A DNA stretch of 64,000 nt from Lactococcus allomyrinae (GCF_003627095.1 NZ_CP032627.1:1054001-1118000); one strand, 5' to 3'; counted from the first letter of the stretch, positions 1 to 9,060 are shown. Notes: generated from the letters alone by a model not told the origin. A program made the numbers and translations.

Positions 1-1
1 A

Positions 2-340
2 ACAAATCTTCCTACCACATTTTTTGGGCTTGATTTCCTTGAAAAATGCTTTGGTATTGGAATGATTCTTAGTTTGATTTTTATCCTCCGTCTTCCCTTA
101 TATCCGCAGAACCTCTTTTTGAGGGCGGCAGTTGTTCCATTGGCGAACTATTATATCGGTTGGGGAATTTATAGCTTGGGATTTTGGAATTTGCCATTTT
201 TTCTCTTTTTCCTTGTTGCGATGCCTCCACTCTACTATTTTTTTCTCGGACTTTGGCAGAAAAATCAATTGACAATACTTCTTTCTCTCCTTTTTCTAAT
301 CGCACATTTAGCTAATTCTTCACTTAATTTCATAAAATAA
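2..340 (+). CDS. C-terminal part of a multi-pass membrane protein (5' truncated by window edge)
   Basis: The reading frame is already open at base 2 and runs to a TAA at 338-340, so only the last ~112 residues of a longer gene are visible; an internal ATG lies at 62. The fragment is almost entirely hydrophobic, with about four predicted membrane helices separated by short polar loops (for example one ending in a GLWQKNQ loop). No family motif is recognisable. It faces the next gene and the two share a bidirectional hairpin terminator. It is probably the end of an integral membrane protein, function unknown. Confidence 0.6.
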   Translation, partial: TNLPTTFFGLDFLEKCFGIGMILSLIFILRLPLYPQNLFLRAAVVPLANYYIGWGIYSLGFWNLPFFLFFLVAMPPLYYFFLGLWQKNQLTILLSLLFLIAHLANSSLNFIK

Positions 341-361
341 AAACGCATAAAATGCGTTTTT
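339..361. terminator. Bidirectional intrinsic terminator between convergent genes
   Basis: AAAAACGCAT (339-348) pairs perfectly with ATGCGTTTTT (352-361) around a 3-base loop. The A and T runs let it work on both strands, for the plus-strand membrane gene and the minus-strand EEP gene whose stop codon is adjacent. Confidence 0.8.
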
Positions 362-362
362 A

Positions 363-1421
363 TTATTTTACTAACTCAAAATTCATGATAACTGGCTCAT
401 GGTCCGACGATTTGAATTGATTATCAATTGTCTTGACATCTAGACTCTTGATATTATCTGATACGAGAAATCCATCAATTGTACCAAAAATATTTTTGGG
501 ATTTTTAGCATCATAAGGAACATCTAGAGAGCGCACAGTTGGCGCATTTGTTGGGGCGACAACTCGCATTCCTTTGGTCAAGTTTTCAGTAGGGAACTCC
601 TTCATCCACGTGAGTTCTGGATGAGCTTTTCCTGCTAAAGCGTGATTATAGTCTGCTCCACAAATCACATAATCACCTGCATTGACATATTTTTGCATAC
701 TGTCAAATAGTGTTAAGAGTTGCTGTTTTTGAATCTTTTGATCTTTAATAAATGCTGAAAGATGGGTATTAAAAATTACAAATTTTTTGTTTGAATGCTC
801 AATCGGTAAGATATTGACATCAAAGGCTCGATCTAGGTCAAAAAATTTATTGAAATTCGTCTCAATTGGTAATTTATAACGAGTAGAACTTTCAATTTTG
901 TATTTTGAATAAGTCATGATTCCTGATTTTGCTTTACCAATCGGTTTCGTAACTGGGTAAAAGAGATAAGCAGAGTCATAGTTTTGTGTCAGTACTGACG
1001 AATAATCTGTCAGTGCATCACGCACCATCTTTGGCTCATCAACGTGCTGACTACGGTCACCTTGCCAATCAATCTCCTGAATATTCCCAAAATCTGGGTT
1101 TTGTGTCTTGATTAGGCGAATATCCTCATTAATCGCATCTTTCACCGCTTGCTTACTATAAGCTCTGACATCCGGACCGCCATCCATGAAAAAGCTAAAT
1201 GATGGCGGATAAGAGCCGTAACCAATGTTGAAAGTCATCATTTTATAAGTTTTACCAAGCTCAACTTGTTCCACTTTTGGACGATTTATCGTTTCTTTGA
1301 TATCGTTAGGAAGCCTATGATATTGGGCATAAGCGTAAATAAAATAACCACCAACGACCACAATAAGAAGACCTAAAATTCCTCCTAAAATCTTCAAAGC
1401 CATTTTTAAATATTTATTCAT
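363..1421 (-). CDS. Membrane-anchored endonuclease/exonuclease/phosphatase (EEP) family hydrolase
   Basis: The 352-residue protein has a short basic N-terminus, one membrane helix at about residues 8-30, and an EEP (DNase I-like) fold facing outward. Visible family motifs are a metal-binding Glu in NIQEIDWQ, FNTHLSAF, GADYNH and a C-terminal SSDHEPV, the usual catalytic Asp-His end of the fold. EEP proteins hydrolyse phosphodiester bonds in nucleic acids, phospholipids or phosphoinositides; the substrate cannot be read from sequence. The topology resembles the secreted or anchored EEP proteins common in lactic acid bacteria. It stands alone between a terminator and a spacer rich in CTGTCAG repeats, and its coding sequence contains repeat copies near 987-1015. 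Confidence 0.85.
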   Translation of the reverse strand: MNKYLKMALKILGGILGLLIVVVGGYFIYAYAQYHRLPNDIKETINRPKVEQVELGKTYKMMTFNIGYGSYPPSFSFFMDGGPDVRAYSKQAVKDAINEDIRLIKTQNPDFGNIQEIDWQGDRSQHVDEPKMVRDALTDYSSVLTQNYDSAYLFYPVTKPIGKAKSGIMTYSKYKIESSTRYKLPIETNFNKFFDLDRAFDVNILPIEHSNKKFVIFNTHLSAFIKDQKIQKQQLLTLFDSMQKYVNAGDYVICGADYNHALAGKAHPELTWMKEFPTENLTKGMRVVAPTNAPTVRSLDVPYDAKNPKNIFGTIDGFLVSDNIKSLDVKTIDNQFKSSDHEPVIMNFELVK

Positions 1422-1584
1422 TTTATTCCAAAGTTTTTCTAATTTTTACTCATAAAAATACAAATATCACTGACAAGTTTTCTGTCAGTGACCATCTTCT
1501 ATAGCTTGCCGTGCTTATACGAACAATCCCGCTCACTATCTCTGCATCAGCTTATCAGTATACTGACAAGCTTTCATAAGACAA

Positions 1585-2172
1585 TCATTTACTCTCAGAA
1601 ATCATCTCTAATACTTGCGCAGTATTTCTCACACGCCCAAGACGAGTGAAAATCCCTTCAACAATACCTTTATGCAATGCTTCATTGAAATCGGTCATGG
1701 CATCTTCAACTGTAATCACCTGATAACCATGTTGAAAAGCTTCTCTGGCTGTTGTATCACAACCAATCGTCGTCGCAATTCCAGTTAGAATAATCTCTTC
1801 TATGCCACGTCGACGAAGTTGCACATCAAGGTCTGTCCCATAAAACGCTCCCCAATTATGCTTCGTCACATGGATAACATTTTTCACATTTTTATCATAA
1901 GCAATGGGAGACACAAAGTCTGAGTAGTCATCTGGGACTTGTCCTGCTACTTGCAAAGGTGTGTCTAATTTTGGATGTAGTGTCTCACCACCGTAATTTT
2001 TTACATGGACAAAGACAATTAGTGCCTCTGTATTGGCAAGTGCTTTAAGGAGTTGCTCATTTTTCTCAAGCACTTCTTCAGCACCATAAGGCGCAAGTCC
2101 TGCTCTTTGTGCTATTCCTTTTTGTAGGTCAATCAAAACTAGTGCTGTTTTATTTAATTTAAGTGTTGACAT
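1585..2172 (-). CDS. Isochorismatase-like cysteine hydrolase
   Basis: The protein is 195 residues when started at the ATG at 2170-2172 (MSTLKLNKTALVLIDLQKG); an in-frame ATG 13 codons upstream gives an extension without family similarity. The catalytic triad of the isochorismatase/nicotinamidase superfamily is visible: Asp in VLIDLQKG, Lys in HVTKHNWGAFYGT and Cys in IATTIGCDTTAREA. Members cleave isochorismate, nicotinamide, carbamoylated amines or ureas. With no menaquinone or siderophore genes beside it, the substrate is unknown. It lies downstream of rnr on the same strand but 170 bases away. Confidence 0.88.
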   Translation of the reverse strand: MSTLKLNKTALVLIDLQKGIAQRAGLAPYGAEEVLEKNEQLLKALANTEALIVFVHVKNYGGETLHPKLDTPLQVAGQVPDDYSDFVSPIAYDKNVKNVIHVTKHNWGAFYGTDLDVQLRRRGIEEIILTGIATTIGCDTTAREAFQHGYQVITVEDAMTDFNEALHKGIVEGIFTRLGRVRNTAQVLEMISESK

Positions 2173-2341
2173 TTTTTCACTTTCATTTATTTTATTATTG
2201 GCTGTATTCAAAAGTAGCCTGAGTTCTAGTTATTCCTTTTTAACTTTCATCCATTTTATTGTAACTCATTTCCTGATAAATTTCATCAACTCGAAATTTG
2301 TTCAGACTTTAAGCGACACTAGAGTTGATGCTTTCCGTATT

Positions 2342-4774
2342 TCAATACTTTTTATGCGCTTTTTTGCGTCCTTCGGCAAAACGACCACTGACAGCTTTTT
2401 TGTCAGTAAATTTCCCTTTGGCTGCTTTCGTGTAAAAAGGTTTTTTCTTTGCTTTTTTCTTTTTATTTTCACTGACCGTTTTGTCAGTACTGACAGGGGT
2501 TTTAGATTTACTGACAGCTTTCTTGTCAGCCACATTTTTAACTCTAAGCGCTTTTCCAGTGGACTTTTTTCGTTTGTTTTCTGGTTTTTTCTTGATTTTT
2601 ACATTTTTATCAATCGTATCAAACTCAGATGGAAGATAGGCAAAATCTATTTCACCTGTCATTTTGTCAGCTTTGACCACTTCAATTTTAATGAGCTGTC
2701 CGATTTTGAAAATTTGCCCTGTACGCTCTCCTACCAAAGCTAGCATCCGCTCATGATAATTAAAATAATCTCCCTTTAATGTCGAGATATGAATCAAGCC
2801 CTCTATCGTATTTGGCAATTCCACAAACATACCAAAACGTGTCACACTCGAAATCACACCTTCAAAATGCTCACCAATATGTTCTTCCATAAACTCTGCT
2901 TTTTTCATCTTCTCAACTTCACGTTCAGCATCAACTGCTCGACGCTCTCTATGACTTGAATGTTCAGCAATTTCAGGAATTTTATCTTCCCATTTTTGTA
3001 AAAGCTTATCGTCTATTTTTCCGAAACCTATTTCTCGAATCAAGCGATGCACCAAAAGGTCAGGGTAACGACGAATAGGTGATGTAAAATGCGTATAATT
3101 CTCAGCAGCTAATCCAAAGTGTCCAGCATTGTTTTCAGAATAACGCGCTTGTTGCATACTGCGAAGTAGCATCGTTGATAACACCATCTCACCTGGTTGA
3201 CCTTTTACTTTCCGCAAAAAATCCTGCAGTGCTTTTTGATTAATGGTGCCAGCAGTTGTATCTACCTGCATTCCAAAAGTAGCCGCAAAGTCAATAAAAC
3301 GCTGCAGACGATCAGCCTTAGGCTGCTCATGAATCCGATAAATGAAAGGTAAACCATGTGTCTCAAAATGCGTTGCAACCGTTTCATTTGCCTCCAACAT
3401 AAAAGACTCAATCATTCGCTCTGCTACACCACGGCTACGTTTTTTAATCTCAACAGGCAAACCTTTTTCATCAACAATAATCTTTGCCTCAACTGTTTCA
3501 AAATCAATGGCACCACGTTTTTTGCGCATATTTTCCAAAATATGATGTAAATCAGTCATAATCTCAACAGACGGAGCAATATCAGCGTATTTTTTAAGCG
3601 TTTCTTTATCTCCTGCAATCATCAAATTGACCTCATCATAAGTCATACGTTCACTCGTTTTGATAATTGATTGCGAAATTTGATAATTGATAACCTGCCC
3701 ATCTGGAGTAATCTCCATAACGCAAGATTGTGTCAAGCGATTCACCCGCGGATTGAGTGAGCAAATTCCATTGGACAAACGTTCAGGGAGCATTGGCACG
3801 ACACGATCGGTCACATATACAGAAGTGCCACGCTCAAATGCCTCTTTATCTAATGGCGAATTTTCCGTAACGTAGTGAGAAACATCAGCAATATGAACAC
3901 CAAGTTCAAAATTTCCATTCTCCAATCGTTTAGCGTGTACCGCATCATCAAGGTCTTTAGCATCAGCTCCATCAATTGTGAATGTAATCTCCTCACGGTA
4001 ATCTACTCGCCCCACAATTTCACTCTCTGGCACTTCAGCTGGAATACTCTCAGCTTGTGCTAATACATCCGCTGGAAATTCAGACACGATGTCCATTGAA
4101 GCCAGAACTTCCAATACGTCAATTCCCGTATCACCTAATTGCCCAACAATCTCTGTAATAACACCTTGCATAGATTGTGGAAATTCGGCATCTGGATAAT
4201 GAGTGATTTCTGCCCGAATAATCGCCTTATTTTCAGGAATAAGCCCCTCATCCGTCAAATAAACGCGGTAAGGTATTTTTTTATTACGTGATTTGACATA
4301 GCCAATCAGCCCTGTATCTTGCTTTTCTTTTTCATCAAAGGCAACATAAGTTCCAACAATCTGGTGCAGCTCATGCCGGACAATTTCGACAATATGTCCC
4401 TCTGCTGCACTTCCTTTGAGTAGATTTGCATTTTTATCGAGCTCAATAAAAACCTCATCTCCATCTAATGCAAAGGCTGTTTGACCTTTTCCAATAAAAA
4501 CATCTGGCTCATCCACATCAATTGTAACAAACCCAAAACCTGCAGCATTCGCCCTGAAAATTCCATTAATCAGAGCCTTCGCTTCTTCAAGTTCTACTTT
4601 CCCTTTACTTGTAAAATGAAGCAGATGTTCTGATTCCAGCGAGGCCAATGTTTTAACAAAAAGTTTGAAATCTCCAGACTTATTCAAATGCAATGCAATG
4701 GCAAGCTCTTCAACTGACAAAGCCGTTTTTGAACTATTTTGTAAATAGTCCATAATTAATTCTCTAATATTCAT
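2342..4774 (-). CDS. rnr: Ribonuclease R, 3'-5' exoribonuclease
   Basis: 810 residues in the RNase R order: N-terminal helical/HTH region, cold-shock domains (about 70-230), RNB catalytic domain (about 260-590) with metal-binding aspartates in DGADAKDLDDAVHA and the THFTSPIRRYPDL motif, an S1 domain (about 630-710), and a Lys-rich tail from about 730 to the end. RNase R degrades structured RNA and acts with tmRNA in ribosome rescue. In streptococci rnr follows secG, as here, although a 690-base gap separates them. The coding DNA for the tail holds several CTGTCAG/CTGACAG repeats (2382-2529), so part of the tail seems made of repeat-encoded residues such as STDKTVSENK. Confidence 0.97.
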   Translation of the reverse strand: MNIRELIMDYLQNSSKTALSVEELAIALHLNKSGDFKLFVKTLASLESEHLLHFTSKGKVELEEAKALINGIFRANAAGFGFVTIDVDEPDVFIGKGQTAFALDGDEVFIELDKNANLLKGSAAEGHIVEIVRHELHQIVGTYVAFDEKEKQDTGLIGYVKSRNKKIPYRVYLTDEGLIPENKAIIRAEITHYPDAEFPQSMQGVITEIVGQLGDTGIDVLEVLASMDIVSEFPADVLAQAESIPAEVPESEIVGRVDYREEITFTIDGADAKDLDDAVHAKRLENGNFELGVHIADVSHYVTENSPLDKEAFERGTSVYVTDRVVPMLPERLSNGICSLNPRVNRLTQSCVMEITPDGQVINYQISQSIIKTSERMTYDEVNLMIAGDKETLKKYADIAPSVEIMTDLHHILENMRKKRGAIDFETVEAKIIVDEKGLPVEIKKRSRGVAERMIESFMLEANETVATHFETHGLPFIYRIHEQPKADRLQRFIDFAATFGMQVDTTAGTINQKALQDFLRKVKGQPGEMVLSTMLLRSMQQARYSENNAGHFGLAAENYTHFTSPIRRYPDLLVHRLIREIGFGKIDDKLLQKWEDKIPEIAEHSSHRERRAVDAEREVEKMKKAEFMEEHIGEHFEGVISSVTRFGMFVELPNTIEGLIHISTLKGDYFNYHERMLALVGERTGQIFKIGQLIKIEVVKADKMTGEIDFAYLPSEFDTIDKNVKIKKKPENKRKKSTGKALRVKNVADKKAVSKSKTPVSTDKTVSENKKKKAKKKPFYTKAAKGKFTDKKAVSGRFAEGRKKAHKKY

Positions 4775-5443
4775 AATTTTTTTCTAAGAATCAATAATCA
4801 TAAAAATATTTTCGACGACTTATCACTCACTTATTCGTTGTAAAAAGTGACAGGCAATCAAGTTTAAAGTTAGTCTATGTATTTTCAAAACTACTGATTC
4901 GTATCCAAACTTTCAAAAAGTTTGAATACATCCTTTCTTATCTCAGTTCGTATGAACTTATTTCTCATTCTGTCAGTAGCATTAATCATTTTATCATTAC
5001 TGATAGAATCAATTCTGCTACTGACAGAAAATATTTTACTGACAAAAGTCCATAAATCCTATGGCACAAGGTCATTTAGTATTGTTTCATTTCTATAAAT
5101 TTCTTTTAGAAACTACTATGGTGTGCTGGTCAAGTGTCCATTCGTTCTATCTCCGCTTTGCTCTGCTTCTGATTCCACTAAACCACTAGGTCACTAGGGA
5201 AACAACCAGCATATCCATAAGCACTGAAACACCAACAGCTATCCTATAAAGTCGCAAGTTACCTAAAACAGCAAAGCAAAGCGATTCACTACACTGTCCG
5301 TTGTTTAGCAAGCAAAGCAATTCATCTACTAAAATTTTAAGCAGATTTAGAATTGGACGAGTCTATCAAGCAACCTTTGTCCCGCAAAATAAAAAGATAC
5401 AGACAAAACGCAACGATTGTCTAATATCATTATAAACAAAATA
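4775..5443. other. 670-base intergenic region without a recognisable gene
   Basis: I could find no credible ORF or structured RNA here on either strand. It contains repeat half-sites at about 4970, 5021 and 5037, short reiterations of GCAAAGC-type words (5270-5320), and a TATAAT at 5429-5434 on the minus strand just past the secG terminator, which could start a transcript toward rnr. It is unusually long for this gene-dense window and may be the relic of a lost gene. Confidence 0.4.
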
Positions 5444-5461
5444 CGGACTGATTTCAGTCCG
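5444..5461 (-). terminator. secG terminator hairpin
   Basis: CGGACTG (5444-5450) pairs with CAGTCCG (5455-5461) around ATTT. Read on the minus strand it lies 6 bases after the secG stop and is followed by TATTTTG. Confidence 0.7.
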
Positions 5462-5467
5462 CAAGTT

Positions 5468-5716
5468 TCAACGTGTTGATAAAACAACAAGAGCAAAGCC
5501 AATAACTAACCAAAGCCCAATCATTACCGCTGTAAAGCGTTGCATCACAGCCTCAAAACCTCTCGCTTTGCGCCGTTCAAACAACTCCCCTGTACCACCA
5601 GAAAAAGCATCCGCTGCTCCATCTTGTTTTGAGGGTTGCATGAAAATCGCTACAATGATGAATACCGACACAATCAGCATCACAACGAGCAAAACATCAT
5701 AAATCACTTTTTCCAT
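5468..5716 (-). CDS. secG: Preprotein translocase subunit SecG
   Basis: 82 residues with the SecG plan: a first membrane helix (about 6-27), a cytoplasmic loop containing the conserved FSGGTGELFERRKARGFE stretch, and a second helix (about 58-79). SecG associates with SecYE and assists SecA-driven export. Its position upstream of rnr matches the conserved secG-rnr order in streptococci and lactococci. An extended -10 promoter lies upstream at 5776-5784. Confidence 0.95.
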   Translation of the reverse strand: MEKVIYDVLLVVMLIVSVFIIVAIFMQPSKQDGAADAFSGGTGELFERRKARGFEAVMQRFTAVMIGLWLVIGFALVVLSTR

Positions 5717-5775
5717 AGTTTATTAATACTTAGGCAAAATCGCCCAATCTCCTCTTTTAAAATTGCGTTACTCTT

Positions 5776-5784
5776 ATTATAACA
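5776..5784 (-). promoter_or_regulatory. Extended -10 promoter for secG
   Basis: The minus strand reads TGTTATAAT, a TG-N-TATAAT extended -10, about 60 bases before the secG ATG. The -35 region is poor, as is usual for extended -10 promoters. A GAGGAG Shine-Dalgarno lies 30 bases from the ATG, unusually far, so a short leader may be translated. Confidence 0.55.
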
Positions 5785-5878
5785 TATTTTTTTACATTTG
5801 TGGTTAGCCGTCATTATTACTACGATTTAATTTCTAAAAGTTCTTTTTAGAAATCAAAGAAACCGTACTGACAAATAT

Positions 5879-5910
5879 AAAATACCTGTCAGTACACTGA
5901 CAGGTATTTT
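5879..5910 (-). terminator. trxB terminator formed by the CTGTCAG palindromic repeat
   Basis: AAAATACCTGTCAG (5879-5892) pairs perfectly with CTGACAGGTATTTT (5897-5910) around TACA. The core is the window-wide repeat word, and the flanking A/T runs make a 14-bp terminator stem downstream of trxB. The rest of the 330-base gap between secG and trxB holds only further repeat half-sites. Confidence 0.75.
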
Positions 5911-6046
5911 TTGATAGGTTGAGCTGAACTCATTTTATCATGAATCAGCTGTCAGCAAATTTTACTATCGCTAAGTCTTTGTATTTTTTACAATGGCACA
6001 CCTGTCTAGCACAAAAAACGTACCAGAACTCGCCAATGCAGAACGA

Positions 6047-6976
6047 CTAATTATCTAATTCAGTAACAAACTTATAGGCCTCTTGAGCCGCTTGCGCACC
6101 ATCGCCCACAGCAGTTGTAATCTGACGGAAATCTTTTTGTCGTACATCGCCGACAGCAAAAACACCAGGAACGTTTGTTTTCATATGGTCATCTGTAACA
6201 ACCCAGCCTGCTTCATCAGTGATTCCCAAGCTTTGAGCAAACTCAGCGACAGGATCAAGACCTACATAGATAAACACACCACCAAAAGCTTTTTCAGTAC
6301 TCTCACCCGTTTTTACATTTTTGTAGACAACAGTTTGAACTTTTTTGTCGTCTCCTTTAATTTCTTCAACAACCGAATCCCAAATAAAATTCACTTTTTC
6401 ATTATCAAAAGCTCGTTGTTGAATAATTTCTTGCGCACGTAATTGGTCACGACGATGTATAATCGTCACAGTTTGCCCAAATCGTGTAAGGTAGAGTGCT
6501 TCTTCTACTGCAGAATCTCCACCTCCGACAACTAAAATATCTTGATTACGGAAAAAAGCACCATCACACACCGCACAGTAAGAAACACCACGCGCACCAA
6601 ATTCTTCTTCACCAGGCACACCCAGCTTACGATGATTTGCCCCAGTTGCAATAATCAATGACTTTGCAAAAAACTCATCATCTTCTGTGATAATTTTTTT
6701 GTAATTACCATAATCTTCAATGGAAGTCACAAAACCATAAGCATTTTCAACTCCCAAACCTTCAAGAGGTTCAGCCATTTTCATTGAAAGCTCTGGTCCC
6801 ATAATTGTTCCATAACCAGGATAATTTTCGATTTCAGCCGTATTATTCATTTGACCACCAGGGACACCGCGTTCAAGAAGTAGGGTTTTCATCTCTGAAC
6901 GCGCAGTATACATCGCTGCAGTCATCCCTGCAGGTCCTGAGCCGACAATGATTACGTCATACATATTTTCTGCCAT
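6047..6976 (-). CDS. trxB: Thioredoxin reductase (NADPH)
   Basis: 309 residues, full length for low-Mr TrxB. The N-terminal FAD site VGSGPAG (12-18), redox-active CAVC (Cys134, Cys137), NADPH-binding VVGGGDSAVEEA and the C-terminal FAD motif VPGVFAVGDVR are all present. The enzyme reduces thioredoxin with NADPH and sustains disulfide reduction and oxidative-stress resistance in the cytoplasm. The start at MAENMYDVIIVG follows an AAAGGTAATGAATA ribosome site. It sits downstream of an amino acid ABC operon and DUF4059, an arrangement I recall from streptococci. Its own terminator is the repeat hairpin at 5879-5910. Confidence 0.97.
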   Translation of the reverse strand: MAENMYDVIIVGSGPAGMTAAMYTARSEMKTLLLERGVPGGQMNNTAEIENYPGYGTIMGPELSMKMAEPLEGLGVENAYGFVTSIEDYGNYKKIITEDDEFFAKSLIIATGANHRKLGVPGEEEFGARGVSYCAVCDGAFFRNQDILVVGGGDSAVEEALYLTRFGQTVTIIHRRDQLRAQEIIQQRAFDNEKVNFIWDSVVEEIKGDDKKVQTVVYKNVKTGESTEKAFGGVFIYVGLDPVAEFAQSLGITDEAGWVVTDDHMKTNVPGVFAVGDVRQKDFRQITTAVGDGAQAAQEAYKFVTELDN

Positions 6977-7107
6977 TATTCATTACCTTTATCTAATAAA
7001 CAAAATCTTATAGAACTATTCTACATTGTCCTGCGAAAATTTTCCATTATTTGAATTTGTTTCATCTTATTTCACAATTTATACAAAAAATCAGCCACAT
7101 AAAATTA

Positions 7108-7130
7108 ACTCATTTTCACAAAAAATGAGT
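7108..7130 (-). terminator. Hairpin after the DUF4059 gene
   Basis: ACTCATTTT (7108-7116) pairs with AAAATGAGT (7122-7130). On the minus strand it lies about 20 bases after the stop of the small membrane gene, with a modest T-rich tail, so a moderate terminator separating the ABC operon from trxB. Confidence 0.55.
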
Positions 7131-7151
7131 GCACGACATAGCCTTTTGTAG

Positions 7152-7379
7152 CTATAATCCACGAATATTTAAGATAACAAGAACTCCAAGTACTGCAAAA
7201 CTCAATATTGGAGTTGTTAAAATCGCAATCAGAATTAAGTCAAAAATCCGATTACGTCGTACTGACCAAGGCTTGTCCGCATTTCTTACCAAATAAGTAA
7301 ATGCATAGAGTGCGCTAAATATCAAGACGAGAAGCAATGAGATAATCAGTCCTTTGATATAAAATTGTAAAATCATCAT
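7152..7379 (-). CDS. Small DUF4059-like membrane protein
   Basis: 75 residues with two predicted membrane helices (about 9-32 and 49-71) joined by a basic cytoplasmic loop (NADKPWSVRRNRIF). Length, topology and position between an amino acid ABC ATPase gene and trxB match the DUF4059 family of streptococci and lactococci; the family call is from memory. Its start codon lies within 1-2 bases of the ATPase gene stop, so it is almost certainly translationally coupled and may be an accessory of the importer. Function is not established. Confidence 0.65.
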   Translation of the reverse strand: MMILQFYIKGLIISLLLVLIFSALYAFTYLVRNADKPWSVRRNRIFDLILIAILTTPILSFAVLGVLVILNIRGL

Positions 7380-7380
7380 C

Positions 7381-8133
7381 TTAGTTTTTCACCTCTAAAT
7401 TCTTAATGTGACGCGATAAAAATTCACGTGTCCGCGGATTTTTGGGTGCATAAAATACTTCTTTTGGCGTGCCAGATTCAATAATTTTTCCTTTTTCTAG
7501 AAAAAGAACTTTCGTAGCTACATTAAAAACAAAATCCATTTCATGACTCACTAACACCATCGTTTGCTTATTTTTAGCTGCTTGAATAATGACTTGCTGA
7601 ACTTCACCGACCAACTCTGGATCAAGAGCTGATGTTGGTTCATCAAGAAGTAACAATTTGGGTTTCATTGCCATCGCACGAGCGATACCTACCCGTTGTT
7701 TTTGTCCACCAGAAAGAAATTTAGGATAGTAACTTTGTCGGTCAGTCAATCCAACTTTATTGAGTTCATCTTCCGCAATTTTTTGTGCTTCGAGTTTGGA
7801 TATCTTCTTGACCTGAACCAGTCCTTCCATCACATTTTCAAGTGCCGTACGACGTTCAAATAAATTAAATTGCTGAAAGACCATCCCCGTTTGTCTACGT
7901 AACTCAAGGATTTCTTGCTTGGTAATATTGGAGAAATCCACTTTAAAATCATCAATTTCAAGCTGCCCACTATCTGCCGTTTCAAGATAATTAATACTAC
8001 GCAAAAATGTGGATTTTCCTGCACCAGATGCACCAATTAAAGCGACAACATCTCCTTCATTAATCTCCAAATCAAGATGTTCAAGGACCTTAACACCTGA
8101 GAATTCTTTACTCAAATCCGTAATTTTAATCAT
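7381..8133 (-). CDS. Polar amino acid ABC transporter, ATP-binding subunit
   Basis: 250 residues with all ABC ATPase motifs: Walker A GASGAGKST, Q-loop VFQQFNLF, signature LSGGQKQRVGIARA, Walker B LLLLDEPTSALDPE and H-loop VLVSHEMDF. It belongs to the GlnQ/HisP-type group that energises uptake of polar amino acids. It is third in a minus-strand operon after the binding protein (9305-10153) and permease (8146-9033), 12 bases after the permease stop. Substrate cannot be decided from the sequence; glutamine, cystine, histidine or arginine are all possible. Confidence 0.93.
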   Translation of the reverse strand: MIKITDLSKEFSGVKVLEHLDLEINEGDVVALIGASGAGKSTFLRSINYLETADSGQLEIDDFKVDFSNITKQEILELRRQTGMVFQQFNLFERRTALENVMEGLVQVKKISKLEAQKIAEDELNKVGLTDRQSYYPKFLSGGQKQRVGIARAMAMKPKLLLLDEPTSALDPELVGEVQQVIIQAAKNKQTMVLVSHEMDFVFNVATKVLFLEKGKIIESGTPKEVFYAPKNPRTREFLSRHIKNLEVKN

Positions 8134-8145
8134 AAAAAGTCCCTT

Positions 8146-9033
8146 CTACTGTTGGTCAAATGGATTTCTTGCCAATGAAATTTGTGCACGATTTTTTCGC
8201 TTGTCTCCTGGCATTTTAACATCTAATTTGCTTTCAAGCAAGCGAATCAAAATTTCTATAACAATACAGATTGGCCAATAAACAAAGGCAAGCGCCAAAT
8301 AAGTTTCAAATAAACGGAAGGTAGAGCCACCAATAATCTGAGCTTGTGCCGTCATTTCTACTACCCCTGCAACAAAAGCAAGTGAAGTTGACTTGAGCAA
8401 ACCAATCAAGGCGTTACCCAAAGGTGCCGTGGCTACTGTTGCTGCTTCTGGTAGTGTTACACGCATAAAAACTTGGAAATTCGTCATCCCCAAAGACTTA
8501 GCTGCCTCAATCTGTCCTTTGTCCACTGATTGAATAGCTGCACGGATAGTTTCTGAATTATAGGCTCCTTCATTAAGCGCAAAAGCAACAATAACAAACA
8601 ACATCGCAGGAATAGTATTAACATTATAGTTTGTACCATAATTCATATTGATTGCCTTTAAAATCAAAGGAATACCAGTATAGGTCAGATAAAGCTGAAC
8701 CAAAATAGGAGTACCACGGATAAAACTAACAAAAAGTGCTCTTAATTGGTTTAAAATTGGAATTTTATTAATCCGAACCAAAGCCAGTAAAAGTCCCAAA
8801 ACAAGCCCTAAAATCATTGCAATAACGGTCATTTCAAGAGATTTTGGAATAAGTTTAATAATTGGTAAAAAAGCTCCAATAAAAGCAGACCAGTTAAAGA
8901 TTTTTGTAAAAAACATTGCCCAAAAATCGTGAAAACTGTACTGCCCTCGAATAAGGAGAAAAGGAATCATCGGCAAGATAATCAGGGCAAGTAATACAAC
9001 TAGACCAATAATGATTTTTTTATTTTTTTTCAT
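8146..9033 (-). CDS. Polar amino acid ABC transporter, permease subunit
   Basis: 295 residues with an N-terminal membrane helix (about 5-27), an extra amphipathic segment and then the HisM-type permease domain of about five helices. The EAA loop is visible as the stretch beginning EAAKSLGMTNFQVFMRVTLP, which contacts the ATPase. It forms a homodimeric channel with the downstream ATPase. A hairpin with a repeat-like core lies between it and the binding-protein gene and may reduce its expression relative to that protein. Confidence 0.93.
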   Translation of the reverse strand: MKKNKKIIIGLVVLLALIILPMIPFLLIRGQYSFHDFWAMFFTKIFNWSAFIGAFLPIIKLIPKSLEMTVIAMILGLVLGLLLALVRINKIPILNQLRALFVSFIRGTPILVQLYLTYTGIPLILKAINMNYGTNYNVNTIPAMLFVIVAFALNEGAYNSETIRAAIQSVDKGQIEAAKSLGMTNFQVFMRVTLPEAATVATAPLGNALIGLLKSTSLAFVAGVVEMTAQAQIIGGSTFRLFETYLALAFVYWPICIVIEILIRLLESKLDVKMPGDKRKNRAQISLARNPFDQQ

Positions 9034-9060
9034 GTGTTCTATATTATTCTAATACGGAAA

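Noticed and set aside
2198-2743. 181-codon plus-strand ORF opposite the rnr 3' end
   Set aside because: Phe-rich translation is the complement of the Lys-rich RNase R tail; no ribosome site or family similarity.
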